Source of the DNA: Deltaproteobacteria bacterium
GTDB taxonomy: Bacteria; Desulfobacterota; Syntrophia; Syntrophales; Smithellaceae
Assembly: GCA_019136325.1 (NCBI GenBank)
Contig: JAGVUJ010000133.1
Coordinates: forward strand, 1-37,234
Direction: 5' to 3'
DNA length: 37,234 nt
Position 1 is the stretch's first letter. Every line of letters starts with the position of its first letter. The notes beneath the pieces are model-generated. The model was not told where the DNA came from. It made no database searches and worked only from the letters and a program-made list of their open reading frames with translations. Both the position numbers and the translations under genes were made by a program. Shown one piece after another: positions 18,100-27,910 of this stretch.

Positions 18100-21000
18100 T
18101 TATGGTGCCAGAACACCAACCAATGGATAGGTCACACCTTCATCAATAGACCAGACATTATCGAAATCCCAGCCTTCAAAACTGCTTTCCTGCATCATCG
18201 CAGGGGTGTCCAAACCGGTCACTTCCTCCGGAAATATGTTGCCGTTGCTGCTGCCGACACCCACGATCGTGCCGGATGTCGTCATATCCCAGTAGGAACT
18301 GATAATCACGCTGTTATTGTTATGTCCCACGAGTCCGCCGACAGACGAGTTGCCGCTGACCGTGCCGATGGAGTAAGAGTTGACAATCACACTGTCGTGG
18401 TCATTGAATCCGACCAGACCGCCGACCGCTTCTTTACCGGTAATGTTCCCCCAGGCATCCGTGTTGATGATGTCACCGCTGTTGTAGCCGACGAGTCCGC
18501 CGACAGACGAGTTGCCGCTGACCTTACCGATGGAGTAAGAGTTGAGAATTAGACTGTCGAGGTCATTGTACCCAACGAGTCCGCCAACATAATTACTCGC
18601 GCCGGTGACATTGCCGTCGGCATGCGTGTCGATAATGTCACCGTTATAATTGAGACCAACTAAACCGCCGACATCATCGCTGCCTTTGACAGCGCCTGTG
18701 GCATAGGAGTCGGCGATTACACTGTTATTTTCCCCGACGAGTCCGCCGACATAGTAAGTGCCGCTAACCGCTCCCGTCGCGAAGGAATAATCAATCGGGC
18801 CGTTGTTGACTCCGACGAGTCCGCCGACATTTTCATCGCCGGAGACCTTACCTGCGGCGTAGGATTTCGTAATCATGCTGCCGTTGTCTCCGACAAGTCC
18901 TCCGACATTTTCATCGCCGGAGACCTTACCTGTGGCATAGGAGCTATCGATCATGCTTCTACTCCGCCCGACAAGTCCGCCGATATTTTCGCTGTTGTAT
19001 TCATAACCATCAGGATAGACGTAAGTGATACCCGTGACGGCGCCTGTGGCATAGGATCTCGTGATCATACCTTCGTCGTTTTCCCCGACAAGTCCGCCGA
19101 CTTCATAATTACCGGAGACCTTGCCTGTGGCATAGGAGTCTTCAATCATGCCGTCGTTCCACCCGACGAGCCCGCCAACGTATTCCACAGCGGAGACCTT
19201 GCCTGTTGCGCGGGAGTCTTCGACCACGCCGCCTTCGTTATCTCCGACGAGTCCGCCGACATCTTCATAGCCAGTAACTGTCCCTGTCGCATAGGAATCA
19301 ACAACTTTATCGTGATTATTTCCGACGAGTCCGCCAACATCTTCGCTAAAAGCTTCGTTGCCACCGGGAAACACGAAGCTGACACCGGAGACCTTTCCCG
19401 TGGCATAGGAGTCGGCGATTACACTGTTATTTTCCCCGACGAGTCCGCCGACATAGTAAGTGCCGCTAACCGCTCCCGTCGCGAAGGAATAATCAATCGG
19501 GCCATTGTTGACGCCGACGAGTCCGCCGATGTAATCATAACCACTGACCGCGCCTTTAGCGTAAGAATTGAAGATAAATCCATCGTTATCTCCAACCAGT
19601 CCGCCAATCTTGTGGCCGCCGTAACCACCGTCATCTTTAATCCCGGTAACTTTGCCGGTGGCGTAAGAGTCGACAATCCAATTTTCACTCGTGTTTTCAC
19701 CGACCAGTCCTCCAACGTCCACATGTCCCTGAACGGCAGTTGTGGAGTAAGAGTTAAAGATATAACCGTCATTGAAGCCTGCCAGAGCGCCAACATGTGC
19801 CAATCCGGTGACACTGCCGTCCGTCAGACCGACATTCGTAATGAATCCACTGTTGGACCCGAACAGACCGATTCCGTTGCCGTCAGGCTGATTAATGGTA
19901 AGATTGGAAATGGTGTGACCCAAACCATTAAAATTACCGGTAAAGGGTTCGCCTTCAGTTCCAATGGGCGTGAAACCTGCTCCGCCATTCCACCCGGACG
20001 TGACAGAGGCATTGATGTTGGTGCCGAGCGCGTAATTTTCACCAAGGTCCGGGGTATTGAATTGAAAATCCAGGAAACGGACATTTGCGCTGTTGATGAC
20101 CGTGTAGGGTTCCCTATTAATTTCAAGTTCAGCCTCCGCTCCGGAAAGCGTAATGACGGCGCCATTGTTTAATTGCAGGAAATAAGCAGGCGCACCATCT
20201 CCGGGACCGTCAGGAAAACCATCAGGCCACGGCGCGTCATCGCTGTTGAGTCCCAGCCCTGCGTTTTTTCCGGTGGCGGTGATGTTTTTGTTCAGATTGA
20301 TATATTCATCGGCATTCAGACTCAGCCAGTTGTTTGAACTCCAGGAAACAGGCTGATTGACATTGATGCTGCCCGGATGAGCGGTGTGAATTTCCACTTT
20401 GGTTTTGCCCAGCGTGCTGCCGAGTTTGGAACCGGTAATGGAGCCGCCCTCACCCGCACCGGATGCCGGACCGATGTTAAAGTCGCCAACCGGATCAATC
20501 AACCAGATTCCGGTTTCTCCCTTCGGCGCATTGGTGGTTACGTTTGCGTTACTGGCCACCATCACTCTGGCTGCGGATGTTTCTATCCCTCCACCGTCAC
20601 CGCCGTTGGGCGCGGAAGCATCCAGCGTGCCGCCAACGTTGATGGTGTTGCTGTTGCCATGACCTGAAAAGTTACCCAGAAGATGGATGGAGCCCGCTTT
20701 GTACTTATCCTCTCCTGTGGCGATGGTTCTTGCCTGGATGAGGCCGGTGTTGTTAATGACGGTTTTTAAGGGGTCACCCGCGCTATTTGCAAAAAGTAAT
20801 ATGCTACCGCCGTCAGCATAGATTTTGCCCGAGTTAACGATGCCCAAAGCTTCAGAATCTGTTGCTTCGTTCAATCCAGTGGCGTCTATGATGTTGCCCT
20901 CTATATGCAGGTTCACGGTATTGCCTGATGCGATTAAGGTTTGTCCTGACGGTGTGGTGATGGTACCCTTATTGGTGATGGAGGGCGCCAGCAGAGCCAC

Positions 21001-21516
21001 ATACCCGCCGTTTGTCGTAGTTATTTTGCCCTGATTGATAATGCCGTTCAACCCATATCTGAAGGAGTAGGTTCCTGCAGTATTAAAGTTACCATCGTCA
21101 ATGTCCAGAGTCGAACCCAGAAAACTTCCCACATTAATCTTGGCGCTGGAACCGATCAGCAACCCGTTGGGGTTGATGACCCAGACCGCACCATCCGCGG
21201 TAATCTGTCCCAATATCCGGGAAGGGGCTGTGTCATCAGCGGATTCGCCTCTAACACGGTTTAAAGATATCCAATTGACATCCTGACCTTTATACGCGAC
21301 AGTTTCACCTCTTGCGATATTGTAGCTATTCCAGTTGATAATTGATTTTTCCTTCGTCTGGTTAATGGTCATGGTCTTGCCGTCATTCGTTATAGACGAA
21401 CCGCTATCGGGAAATCCTACACTGGGCAATGCCCATGCCGTGCCGGCGTATAACACAAACATGACCATCATGATCCATGACAGCACCTTTGCGTTCCTGC
21501 CTTTTCTGATTCGCAT
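18100..21516 (-). CDS. TpsA exoprotein 1: filamentous haemagglutinin-type secretion domain with GLUG repeats
   Basis: An 1138-aa secreted surface protein of the two-partner secretion pathway. It has a Sec signal peptide with basic start MRIRKGRNAK, probably cut after AWA at residue 29, then the TPS domain (about 30-260) recognised by the TpsB pore, with motifs KTMTINQ, VWVINPNGLLIGSSA (NPNG at 115-118) and INVGSFLGSTL. A filamentous region follows, then from about 580 a beta-helix-type array with 17 [VI]GGLVG cores of the GLUG motif alternating with SYATG.VSG units. The C-terminus (SSYWDMTTSG to YPLVGVLAP) is nearly the same as in the second TpsA. No protease, toxin or anchoring domain is visible. 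A GGAGG site precedes the ATG. It is downstream of its likely transporter gene. Confidence 0.93.
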   Translation of the reverse strand: MRIRKGRNAKVLSWIMMVMFVLYAGTAWALPSVGFPDSGSSITNDGKTMTINQTKEKSIINWNSYNIARGETVAYKGQDVNWISLNRVRGESADDTAPSRILGQITADGAVWVINPNGLLIGSSAKINVGSFLGSTLDIDDGNFNTAGTYSFRYGLNGIINQGKITTTNGGYVALLAPSITNKGTITTPSGQTLIASGNTVNLHIEGNIIDATGLNEATDSEALGIVNSGKIYADGGSILLFANSAGDPLKTVINNTGLIQARTIATGEDKYKAGSIHLLGNFSGHGNSNTINVGGTLDASAPNGGDGGGIETSAARVMVASNANVTTNAPKGETGIWLIDPVGDFNIGPASGAGEGGSITGSKLGSTLGKTKVEIHTAHPGSINVNQPVSWSSNNWLSLNADEYINLNKNITATGKNAGLGLNSDDAPWPDGFPDGPGDGAPAYFLQLNNGAVITLSGAEAELEINREPYTVINSANVRFLDFQFNTPDLGENYALGTNINASVTSGWNGGAGFTPIGTEGEPFTGNFNGLGHTISNLTINQPDGNGIGLFGSNSGFITNVGLTDGSVTGLAHVGALAGFNDGYIFNSYSTTAVQGHVDVGGLVGENTSENWIVDSYATGKVTGIKDDGGYGGHKIGGLVGDNDGFIFNSYAKGAVSGYDYIGGLVGVNNGPIDYSFATGAVSGTYYVGGLVGENNSVIADSYATGKVSGVSFVFPGGNEAFSEDVGGLVGNNHDKVVDSYATGTVTGYEDVGGLVGDNEGGVVEDSRATGKVSAVEYVGGLVGWNDGMIEDSYATGKVSGNYEVGGLVGENDEGMITRSYATGAVTGITYVYPDGYEYNSENIGGLVGRSRSMIDSSYATGKVSGDENVGGLVGDNGSMITKSYAAGKVSGDENVGGLVGVNNGPIDYSFATGAVSGTYYVGGLVGENNSVIADSYATGAVKGSDDVGGLVGLNYNGDIIDTHADGNVTGASNYVGGLVGYNDLDSLILNSYSIGKVSGNSSVGGLVGYNSGDIINTDAWGNITGKEAVGGLVGFNDHDSVIVNSYSIGTVSGNSSVGGLVGHNNNSVIISSYWDMTTSGTIVGVGSSNGNIFPEEVTGLDTPAMMQESSFEGWDFDNVWSIDEGVTYPLVGVLAP
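18698..18801 (-). repeat. 104-bp identical repeat inside tpsA1, copy A
   Basis: Identical over 104 bp to 19400-19503, offset 702 bp (234 codons, in frame). It encodes about one and a half GLUG units (ending in NNSVIADSYATG on the protein). Confidence 0.9.
19400..19503 (-). repeat. 104-bp identical repeat inside tpsA1, copy B
   Basis: Partner of 18698-18801. In-frame identity at the DNA level shows that GLUG units are being copied or homogenised within the gene, giving a route for length variation. Confidence 0.9.
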
Positions 21517-21731
21517 AAAACCTCCTTTCGTTCTTCTCCTGATTTTTAACTCTTGATTTGTTGATCTTCTTTATTTACCCGTTCTTTATAAAGCCTCTAA
21601 TAAATAAATTTGTTTTCCGCACCAATGCATCTCCAAATTTCTCACGGTACTGAAACTTGTATGTAAAAATTCCAAAAACATTCAAGATGCGGGTGTTTTT
21701 TATCAGACCAGACAGAGGATGTCATTGTGTT

Positions 21732-23534
21732 TTAAAAAACAAACGCCACCTGTGCATAGAGCTCTGCGTCGTCTATTTCAAAAACGCCGTCTATTCTGGG
21801 TACGGCGTAATCCAGACGGACGGAAAAATATTTGCCCGCATAGAGCCGGAAACCTGCTCCGATGCTGGTCAGATATTCGTCCTCGTCTTCTCCCGGCAGA
21901 ACGTCATTTTTAAACACGCCGCCGTGATCGATAAATAAAACAAACTTGAACATATCGCCGAAGGTCTGGTTGATAATTTTAGCCTCGGGAAAAACGGGTG
22001 ACAGATGGAATTCGGCTGAAACACAGTATCCCTGATCGCCGCCCTGCGATGCCGATGAAAATCCTCTGACCGTGCTGATTCCGCCGATGAAAAATTGCTC
22101 GGCCACAAACAGATTATCGCCGGAAATCTGACCGGATCCTTTCAGGAGCATGTAATTATATCCGGGAAGTTTCTGGACTCTCGCTAGATCCAGGGTGCCT
22201 TTGGAAAATCCTCCGTCCGCGTAGAGCCGGCTTGTTGGGATTCTCGGCACATCAATGTCGTTGTTGCCGAAAAGCTGTTCCCACAGGCCCTGCCGTTTCG
22301 ATTCCCGTTCGTTCTTGCCGGTTCCTCCGAACAGATCCCGGATGCCCTGATGATAAATTACACTGATAATATTTCTTCCGTAGAATTTATCGATGAAATT
22401 GTAGGTTGCTCCCAGGCTGGCGACGCGAATCTTATCCTTGCTGGCCAATTCATCAAGCATGTATTCGTAAATATCCTTGTAATCGAAACCCAGCTTCAAA
22501 TCCAGAGTGTGCATTCGGGTCTTGATCAATGGATGCGTCAGATAAAGGCCCGCCAGGTGAGTTTCTCCGTGAATCTCGAGCGGTTCGTACTCCTTACCCA
22601 CTTTATATCGGCTGTTGGCGTAGTAGCCCCCCATCTTTGTTCCGTAATACGTGATCGGAACGGCATATTCCGCCCGGAGGTAGGACAGGTTATCAAAATC
22701 GATGTCATCCAGACCCGTTATGCCTCTGAGCGTCAGCAGGTCCCCACTGCCCAGCAGATTGCCGATGTTCAGATCGACATTGAGACGGTTTTCACTGGTA
22801 TACTCCGAGCCGAAATTATCATAGGAAATACTCCCCGACACTGGCCGGCTGTCTTTGACCTGAGCAACGACGTCTGTCGTGCTGAATTCTTTTCCAGCCT
22901 GTAGAACCGCTATGACGTCCAGGGATGGATATTCATTCAGTAAGAGCAATGAACTCTGCAGCGTTTCTGTTTTGATGGAGGGGTCTTTGCGGATTTTTTC
23001 CAGGTGGTTCCGGATAAAATCGGTGCTGTATGATGTATTGCCCGCTACGGTAATGTCGCCCAATTGTGCTTCGATGACGCCTATTTCCAGCCTCCCGTCC
23101 TTGACTTCCTGTTGCGGAATGAATGCGTAAGCCAGAAGATAACCCCGGCTGCGATAAGCGGCCGTTATCTCATTGGCGATCAGATTGATTTCCGCAAACG
23201 ACAGCTCTCTGTTTTCATATTTGGATGTTATGGATTCAATGGCATCCGGAGTCAGCAGGATAGATTTTTCCTCCGTGGCCGTTTTTTTGTGAATTTTCAC
23301 ATTAATTTGTTTGATCAGAATTTTCGGGCCAACCGGCGCTTCCTGGGGCTTTTCCTCCTTTTGTTCAATAACCGGCATGTCCGGAAGATCGCGGGGAACG
23401 ACCTCTTTTTTCTCGAACTGCTGGATAATCTCACCCGCCCTTTCCTGAGCGGTTGCCGGGGCGGGAAGCAAGACAATCAAAAAGAAAAATATAATAACGG
23501 CTGTGAAATAATTCTTCCTGTTCATGGGGAACAT
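21732..23534 (-). CDS. TpsB outer-membrane transporter (FhaC/ShlB family)
   Basis: A 600-aa pore that secretes TpsA proteins across the outer membrane. Signal peptide (core AVIIFFFLIVLLPAPATA), then a linker, POTRA-type periplasmic domains (about 75-240: PKILIKQINVKI, YRSRGYLLAYAFIPQQ, GRLEIGVIEAQLGDI) and a 16-strand-type barrel with the L6 motif VRGF in ISTVRGFSSASQGGDQG. The last residues, AQVAFVF, end in Phe as needed for BAM recognition. The first ATG (MFPM) has GGAG 8 nt upstream; an internal ATG three codons on is also possible. It lies between two tpsA genes, and no second tpsB is present, so it probably serves both. Confidence 0.93.
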   Translation of the reverse strand: MFPMNRKNYFTAVIIFFFLIVLLPAPATAQERAGEIIQQFEKKEVVPRDLPDMPVIEQKEEKPQEAPVGPKILIKQINVKIHKKTATEEKSILLTPDAIESITSKYENRELSFAEINLIANEITAAYRSRGYLLAYAFIPQQEVKDGRLEIGVIEAQLGDITVAGNTSYSTDFIRNHLEKIRKDPSIKTETLQSSLLLLNEYPSLDVIAVLQAGKEFSTTDVVAQVKDSRPVSGSISYDNFGSEYTSENRLNVDLNIGNLLGSGDLLTLRGITGLDDIDFDNLSYLRAEYAVPITYYGTKMGGYYANSRYKVGKEYEPLEIHGETHLAGLYLTHPLIKTRMHTLDLKLGFDYKDIYEYMLDELASKDKIRVASLGATYNFIDKFYGRNIISVIYHQGIRDLFGGTGKNERESKRQGLWEQLFGNNDIDVPRIPTSRLYADGGFSKGTLDLARVQKLPGYNYMLLKGSGQISGDNLFVAEQFFIGGISTVRGFSSASQGGDQGYCVSAEFHLSPVFPEAKIINQTFGDMFKFVLFIDHGGVFKNDVLPGEDEDEYLTSIGAGFRLYAGKYFSVRLDYAVPRIDGVFEIDDAELYAQVAFVF

Positions 23535-23590
23535 ACGTCAGACTCCGTTGGCTAAATAGGGATTTATACAGTGCCTGTTGGCTAAAAAAG

Positions 23591-23630
23591 CACCATTTCT
23601 TCTCCCTGGAAATAGGGAGAAGAAATGGTG
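23591..23630 (-). terminator. Rho-independent-type terminator after tpsA2
   Basis: 17-bp perfect stem (arms 23591-23607 and 23614-23630), 6-nt loop, then CTTTTTTAG on the minus strand. It is homologous to 18038-18081. Where the left arm differs (CACC here, CAAC there) the right arm changes to match, so pairing is conserved. It lies between tpsA2 and tpsB and should reduce read-through into tpsB. Confidence 0.85.
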
Positions 23631-23656
23631 GGTTAATAAGGTTAAAGAAATTTAAT

Positions 23657-26600
23657 TTATGGTGCCAGAACACCAACCAACGGATAGGTTACACCTTCGT
23701 CAATGGACCAGACATTATCGAAGTCCCAGCCTTCAAAGCTGCTTTCCTGCATCATCGCAGGGGTGTTCAAACCGGTTACATCCATCGGGTTGACACCGTT
23801 GCTGCTGCCAACACCGATAATCTTGCCGGACGTTGTCATATCCCAGTAGGAACTGATGATCACACCATTGTTGTTGTGGCCGACAAATCCGCCGACGGAT
23901 TTGCTGCCGCTGACCGTGCCGATGGAGTAAGAGTTGACAATCACACTGTCATTGTCATTGAATCCGACCAGACCTCCGACTGCTTCTTTGCCGGTGACAT
24001 TGCCCCAGGCATCTGTGTCGACGATGACACCGCTGTTGTAGCCGACGAGACCTCCGACATAATTGACACCCTTCACATTGCCGGTCGCATAGGATCTTTC
24101 GATCAATGCTCCTTCAGGGGGAGGCGGTCCATCGTCCGACACGCCTACATCTTCTTCATCAGCCGTGGAAAGATTATAACCGACGAGACCGCCGACATAA
24201 TTGCCGCCGCCGGTGACATTGCCTTCAGCGTGCGTGTTGATGATTCCGCCGTCGTAATTGAGTCCGACGAGACCGCCGACAAAGTTACCGCCGGTGAGAC
24301 TGAGATTGAAATCTTCATAGACCTCGTCGCTGTCCGCCATATTATAGCTGATAGTGACGGCACCGGTGCTCTTGCTGCCGATGACATTGCCTTCGGCTGC
24401 CGAATCGGTAATGACTGCGCCGTCACCCATACATCCGGCGCCCGCATTGAGTCCGACGAGCCCGCCGACAAAATTACCGCCGGTGACATTGCCTTCGGCC
24501 AATGTGTTTTCGATTTTGCTGTCAAAATTGAGTCCCACAAGCCCGCCGACCATGTTGCCACCTTTAATGCTGACATTGGCGGTTGTGACAACCGGATCAA
24601 AGTCTGCCTCTGCAGGAATAATGGGTGTTTCAATGTAATCAAGGGTGATGTTTCCGACATTGTTTTTGCCGGTGACATTGCCGCTTGCGAGTGCACACCT
24701 GACCTGACCGCCGGCATTGAGCCCGACGAGCCCGCCGACGATGCTGCCTCCCTCGACATTGCCTTCAGCTGAGGTCATCATGATATTGCCGCCGGCATTG
24801 AGCCCGACGAGTCCGCCGACAATATTGCCGCCTTTAATGCTGCCCGTGATGGTTGCATTCACAGGAGGTTGTGCAACATCTCCGACGCCCGTAGTGACGA
24901 CCATAGGCGGGCCATTATAATCAAAGGCAATGCTTCCTGCATTGCTGCCGCCCTTAACGTTGCCGGTGGCTTCCGACATCATGATTTGTCCGCCGGGACC
25001 ATCGTCACACGGCAAATCGATATTAAGCCCGACGAGCCCGCCGACGATGCTGCCGCCGGTGACATTGCCGTTGGCGTCGGCTGATTTGATCCTACCGGAG
25101 TTGATTCCCACAAGTCCGCCGACAATATTACCGCCATCGATGCTGGCGGTAAAATCAGTCGGTGCCGGCTCATATCCCAGACCTTCGTTGATTGTTTCGA
25201 TAGTAATTTTGCTGGGCGTGCTGCTTCCGGTGACATTGCCGTTGGCATGAGCCACGTATATTAATCCATCATTAACTCCGGCCAGACCGCCAATGATGCT
25301 GCCGCCGCTGACTGCTCCGTCGGCTCTCGAGTATTTTATGCTGCCATCGTTAACTCCGACCAGTCCGCCGAGAACGGCTCCACCGTTAACAGTGAACAAG
25401 GTATCACCGAACAAGGCAGCGCCCATGACATTGCTGTTTCCGGTGACTGCGCCGGTAGCCAGTGATCCGAGAATGTTGCCGTAATTAAATCCGACAAGCC
25501 CGCCAGCGGTCATACTGCCGTTGACCGCGCCTGTGGCTTTTGACCACCAGATGCTGCCGTCGTTGTAGCCGACGAGTCCGCCGACGTCCGCATAGCCGTT
25601 GACCTTGCCGGTGGCGAAGGAAGTATAGCCTTCATACGTATTGTCAACGACCGAACCCATAATGGTGCCGTCGTTGTCTCCGACAAGCCCGCCGACAGCG
25701 TAAAAGCCGCTGACCTCGCCGGTCGCGTTGGAATTCATAATCCATCCTTCGTTGTCTCCGACAAGCCCGCCAATTGCTTCGTTAGGGTAAATAACTGTGA
25801 AGCCGTCATCAAAATAGACGTTAACGCCGGTGACCGCGCCGGTTGCGTTGGAATTCGTAATCCAACCATCGTTAAATCCGACGAGTCCGCCGACAGAGTC
25901 TGTGCCGCTGACGGCACCTTTGGCGTAGGAGTTTATAATCCAACCGTCGTTGTCTCCGACCAATCCGCCAACGTCTTCGCTCCGAACGATACCATTATCG
26001 GTGGTAACACCGTTGCCCGCGACATTGGCGAAGGTAACACCGTTGACCTTGCCGGTGGCGTAGGAATTAAGAATCAGACCTTCATTTTCGCCAACCAGTC
26101 CGCCGACTTCGTTGTTGCCCGTGACTTTGGTCGTGGCGTAGGAGTTGAAGATGTAGCTGCCAGACCGGATTTTTCCGGCCAGAGCGCCAACATCTTCCCG
26201 TCCGGTGACACTGCCGCCGGTTAACCCGACATAGGATATGATGCTTCCCTCGGTACAACCGAACAGGCCGACACCCAGGGTATCGGGACGGTTAATGGTA
26301 AGATTGGAAATGGTGTGACCCAAGCCGGTGAAATTACCCGTGAAAGGATCGTCTTCAGTGCCCACCGGCGTAAATCCGGCTCCGCCGTCCCATCCGGCAG
26401 TAAGAGACGCATTGATGTTGGTGCCGAGTGCATAATTGCCTGCAAGGTCCGGGGCATTAAATTGAAAATCCAGGAAACGGACATTCGCGCTGTTAATAAC
26501 CGTGTACTCGTCTTTATTGATTTTAAGCTGGGCGTCCGCGCCGGAAAGCGTAATGACGGAACCGTTGTTCAGTTGTAGAAAGTATAAAGGATCGGCTACA

Positions 26601-27910
26601 GGCCCTTCAGGGAAATCGCCGTCATCGCTATTGAGTACCAGCCCTGCTTCTTTTCCGGAGGCGGTGATGTTTTTGTTCACATTGATATACTCATCAGTCC
26701 TCAACTGCAGTGTGTTGTTTGAACTCCAGGAGACGGGCTGATTGACATTGATGCTGCCCGGATGAAAGGTTTGAATTTCCACATTGGTTTTGCCCAGCGT
26801 GCTGCCGAGTTTGGAGCCGGTGATGGAACCGCCTTCGCCCGCACCGGATGACGCGCCGATGTTGAAGTCGCCATCCGGATCGATTGACCACCATCCGGTT
26901 TCTCCCTTCGGCGCATTTGTGGTCACGTTTGCGTTATTGGCCACCATCACTCTGGCTGCGGATGTCTCTATCCATCCGCCATCCCCGCCGTTGGGCGCGG
27001 AAGCATCCAGCGTACCGCCAACGTTAATGGTGTTGCGGTTGCCAAGACCATTGTTCGCATTACCCAGAAGATAGATGGTGCCTCTTGTGTACGGGACTCC
27101 CCCGGAAACTCCTCCTACGGGGATATTGGATATGGTTCTTGCCTGGATGACGCCGGTGTTGTTAATGACGGTTTTTAAAGGATCACCCGCGCTGTCTGCA
27201 GCAAGGTAGATGAGACCGCCGTCAGCAATGATTTTGCCTGAATTAACAATGCCCAGAGCATCCCCTGCTGTTTCCGCGTCAATATTAATGGCGTCCATCC
27301 CCGCGCCGTTGATATCCAGGGTCACGGCATTGCCCGATGCGATTAAGGTTTGTCCTGACGGTGTGGTGATGGTTCCCTTATTGGTGATGGAGGGCGCCAG
27401 CAGAGCCACATAACCGTCTTCCGTTGTGGTTATTTTGCCCTGATTGGTAATGCCGTTTGCACCGTCGGTGAAACTGTAAGGTGAGCTTCCATTAAATTCC
27501 CCGTCTGTAATGTTCAGGGTCGACCCCAGAAAACTTCCCACGTTAATCTTGGCGCTGGAACCGATCAGCAACCCGTTGGGGTTGATGACCCAGACCGCAC
27601 CACCTGCGGTAATCTGTCCGTAAATCGCGGAAGGATCCACGCCCGTTACACGGTTTAAGGATATATCATCCGGCATTTGTGTATACTGAACGGTTTCTCC
27701 TTTCGCTATGCTGTAAGAATCCCAGTTGATAATTGATTTTCCCGCCGTCTGGTTGATGGTCATGGTCTTGCCGTCAACAACCGGTGCATCTGAGCCGCTG
27801 ACAACCGTGCCACCGCCGGGCAATGCCCATGCCGTGCCGGCGCATAAGACAAACATGACCGTCATGATCCATGACAGCACCTTTGCTTTCCTGCCTTTTC
27901 TGATTCGCAT
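23657..27910 (-). CDS. TpsA exoprotein 2: longer paralogue with GLUG repeats
   Basis: About 1417 aa, the larger twin of the TpsA at 18100. A longer open frame to 27970 exists, but the start at 27910 is preferred because it has an AAAGGAGG site and gives the same MRIRKGR signal peptide as the twin. The TPS domain carries VWVINPNGLLIGSSA and INVGSFLGSTL. The repeat region has about 20 GLUG cores, some separated by long variable inserts (for example around ITIETINEGLGYEPAP) that the twin lacks. The final ~100 residues match the twin closely, including YPLVGVLAP. It is first in the tpsA2-tpsB-tpsA1 array and should use the TpsB encoded next to it. The cargo function (adhesion, aggregation, biofilm) is inferred. 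Confidence 0.93.
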   Translation of the reverse strand: MRIRKGRKAKVLSWIMTVMFVLCAGTAWALPGGGTVVSGSDAPVVDGKTMTINQTAGKSIINWDSYSIAKGETVQYTQMPDDISLNRVTGVDPSAIYGQITAGGAVWVINPNGLLIGSSAKINVGSFLGSTLNITDGEFNGSSPYSFTDGANGITNQGKITTTEDGYVALLAPSITNKGTITTPSGQTLIASGNAVTLDINGAGMDAINIDAETAGDALGIVNSGKIIADGGLIYLAADSAGDPLKTVINNTGVIQARTISNIPVGGVSGGVPYTRGTIYLLGNANNGLGNRNTINVGGTLDASAPNGGDGGWIETSAARVMVANNANVTTNAPKGETGWWSIDPDGDFNIGASSGAGEGGSITGSKLGSTLGKTNVEIQTFHPGSINVNQPVSWSSNNTLQLRTDEYINVNKNITASGKEAGLVLNSDDGDFPEGPVADPLYFLQLNNGSVITLSGADAQLKINKDEYTVINSANVRFLDFQFNAPDLAGNYALGTNINASLTAGWDGGAGFTPVGTEDDPFTGNFTGLGHTISNLTINRPDTLGVGLFGCTEGSIISYVGLTGGSVTGREDVGALAGKIRSGSYIFNSYATTKVTGNNEVGGLVGENEGLILNSYATGKVNGVTFANVAGNGVTTDNGIVRSEDVGGLVGDNDGWIINSYAKGAVSGTDSVGGLVGFNDGWITNSNATGAVTGVNVYFDDGFTVIYPNEAIGGLVGDNEGWIMNSNATGEVSGFYAVGGLVGDNDGTIMGSVVDNTYEGYTSFATGKVNGYADVGGLVGYNDGSIWWSKATGAVNGSMTAGGLVGFNYGNILGSLATGAVTGNSNVMGAALFGDTLFTVNGGAVLGGLVGVNDGSIKYSRADGAVSGGSIIGGLAGVNDGLIYVAHANGNVTGSSTPSKITIETINEGLGYEPAPTDFTASIDGGNIVGGLVGINSGRIKSADANGNVTGGSIVGGLVGLNIDLPCDDGPGGQIMMSEATGNVKGGSNAGSIAFDYNGPPMVVTTGVGDVAQPPVNATITGSIKGGNIVGGLVGLNAGGNIMMTSAEGNVEGGSIVGGLVGLNAGGQVRCALASGNVTGKNNVGNITLDYIETPIIPAEADFDPVVTTANVSIKGGNMVGGLVGLNFDSKIENTLAEGNVTGGNFVGGLVGLNAGAGCMGDGAVITDSAAEGNVIGSKSTGAVTISYNMADSDEVYEDFNLSLTGGNFVGGLVGLNYDGGIINTHAEGNVTGGGNYVGGLVGYNLSTADEEDVGVSDDGPPPPEGALIERSYATGNVKGVNYVGGLVGYNSGVIVDTDAWGNVTGKEAVGGLVGFNDNDSVIVNSYSIGTVSGSKSVGGFVGHNNNGVIISSYWDMTTSGKIIGVGSSNGVNPMDVTGLNTPAMMQESSFEGWDFDNVWSIDEGVTYPLVGVLAP

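Noticed and set aside
19312..20172. Long plus-strand open frames opposite the tpsA genes (also 23876-24772)
   Set aside because: They mirror the GLUG repeats of the minus-strand genes, with repetitive sequence and no ribosome sites or known domains.
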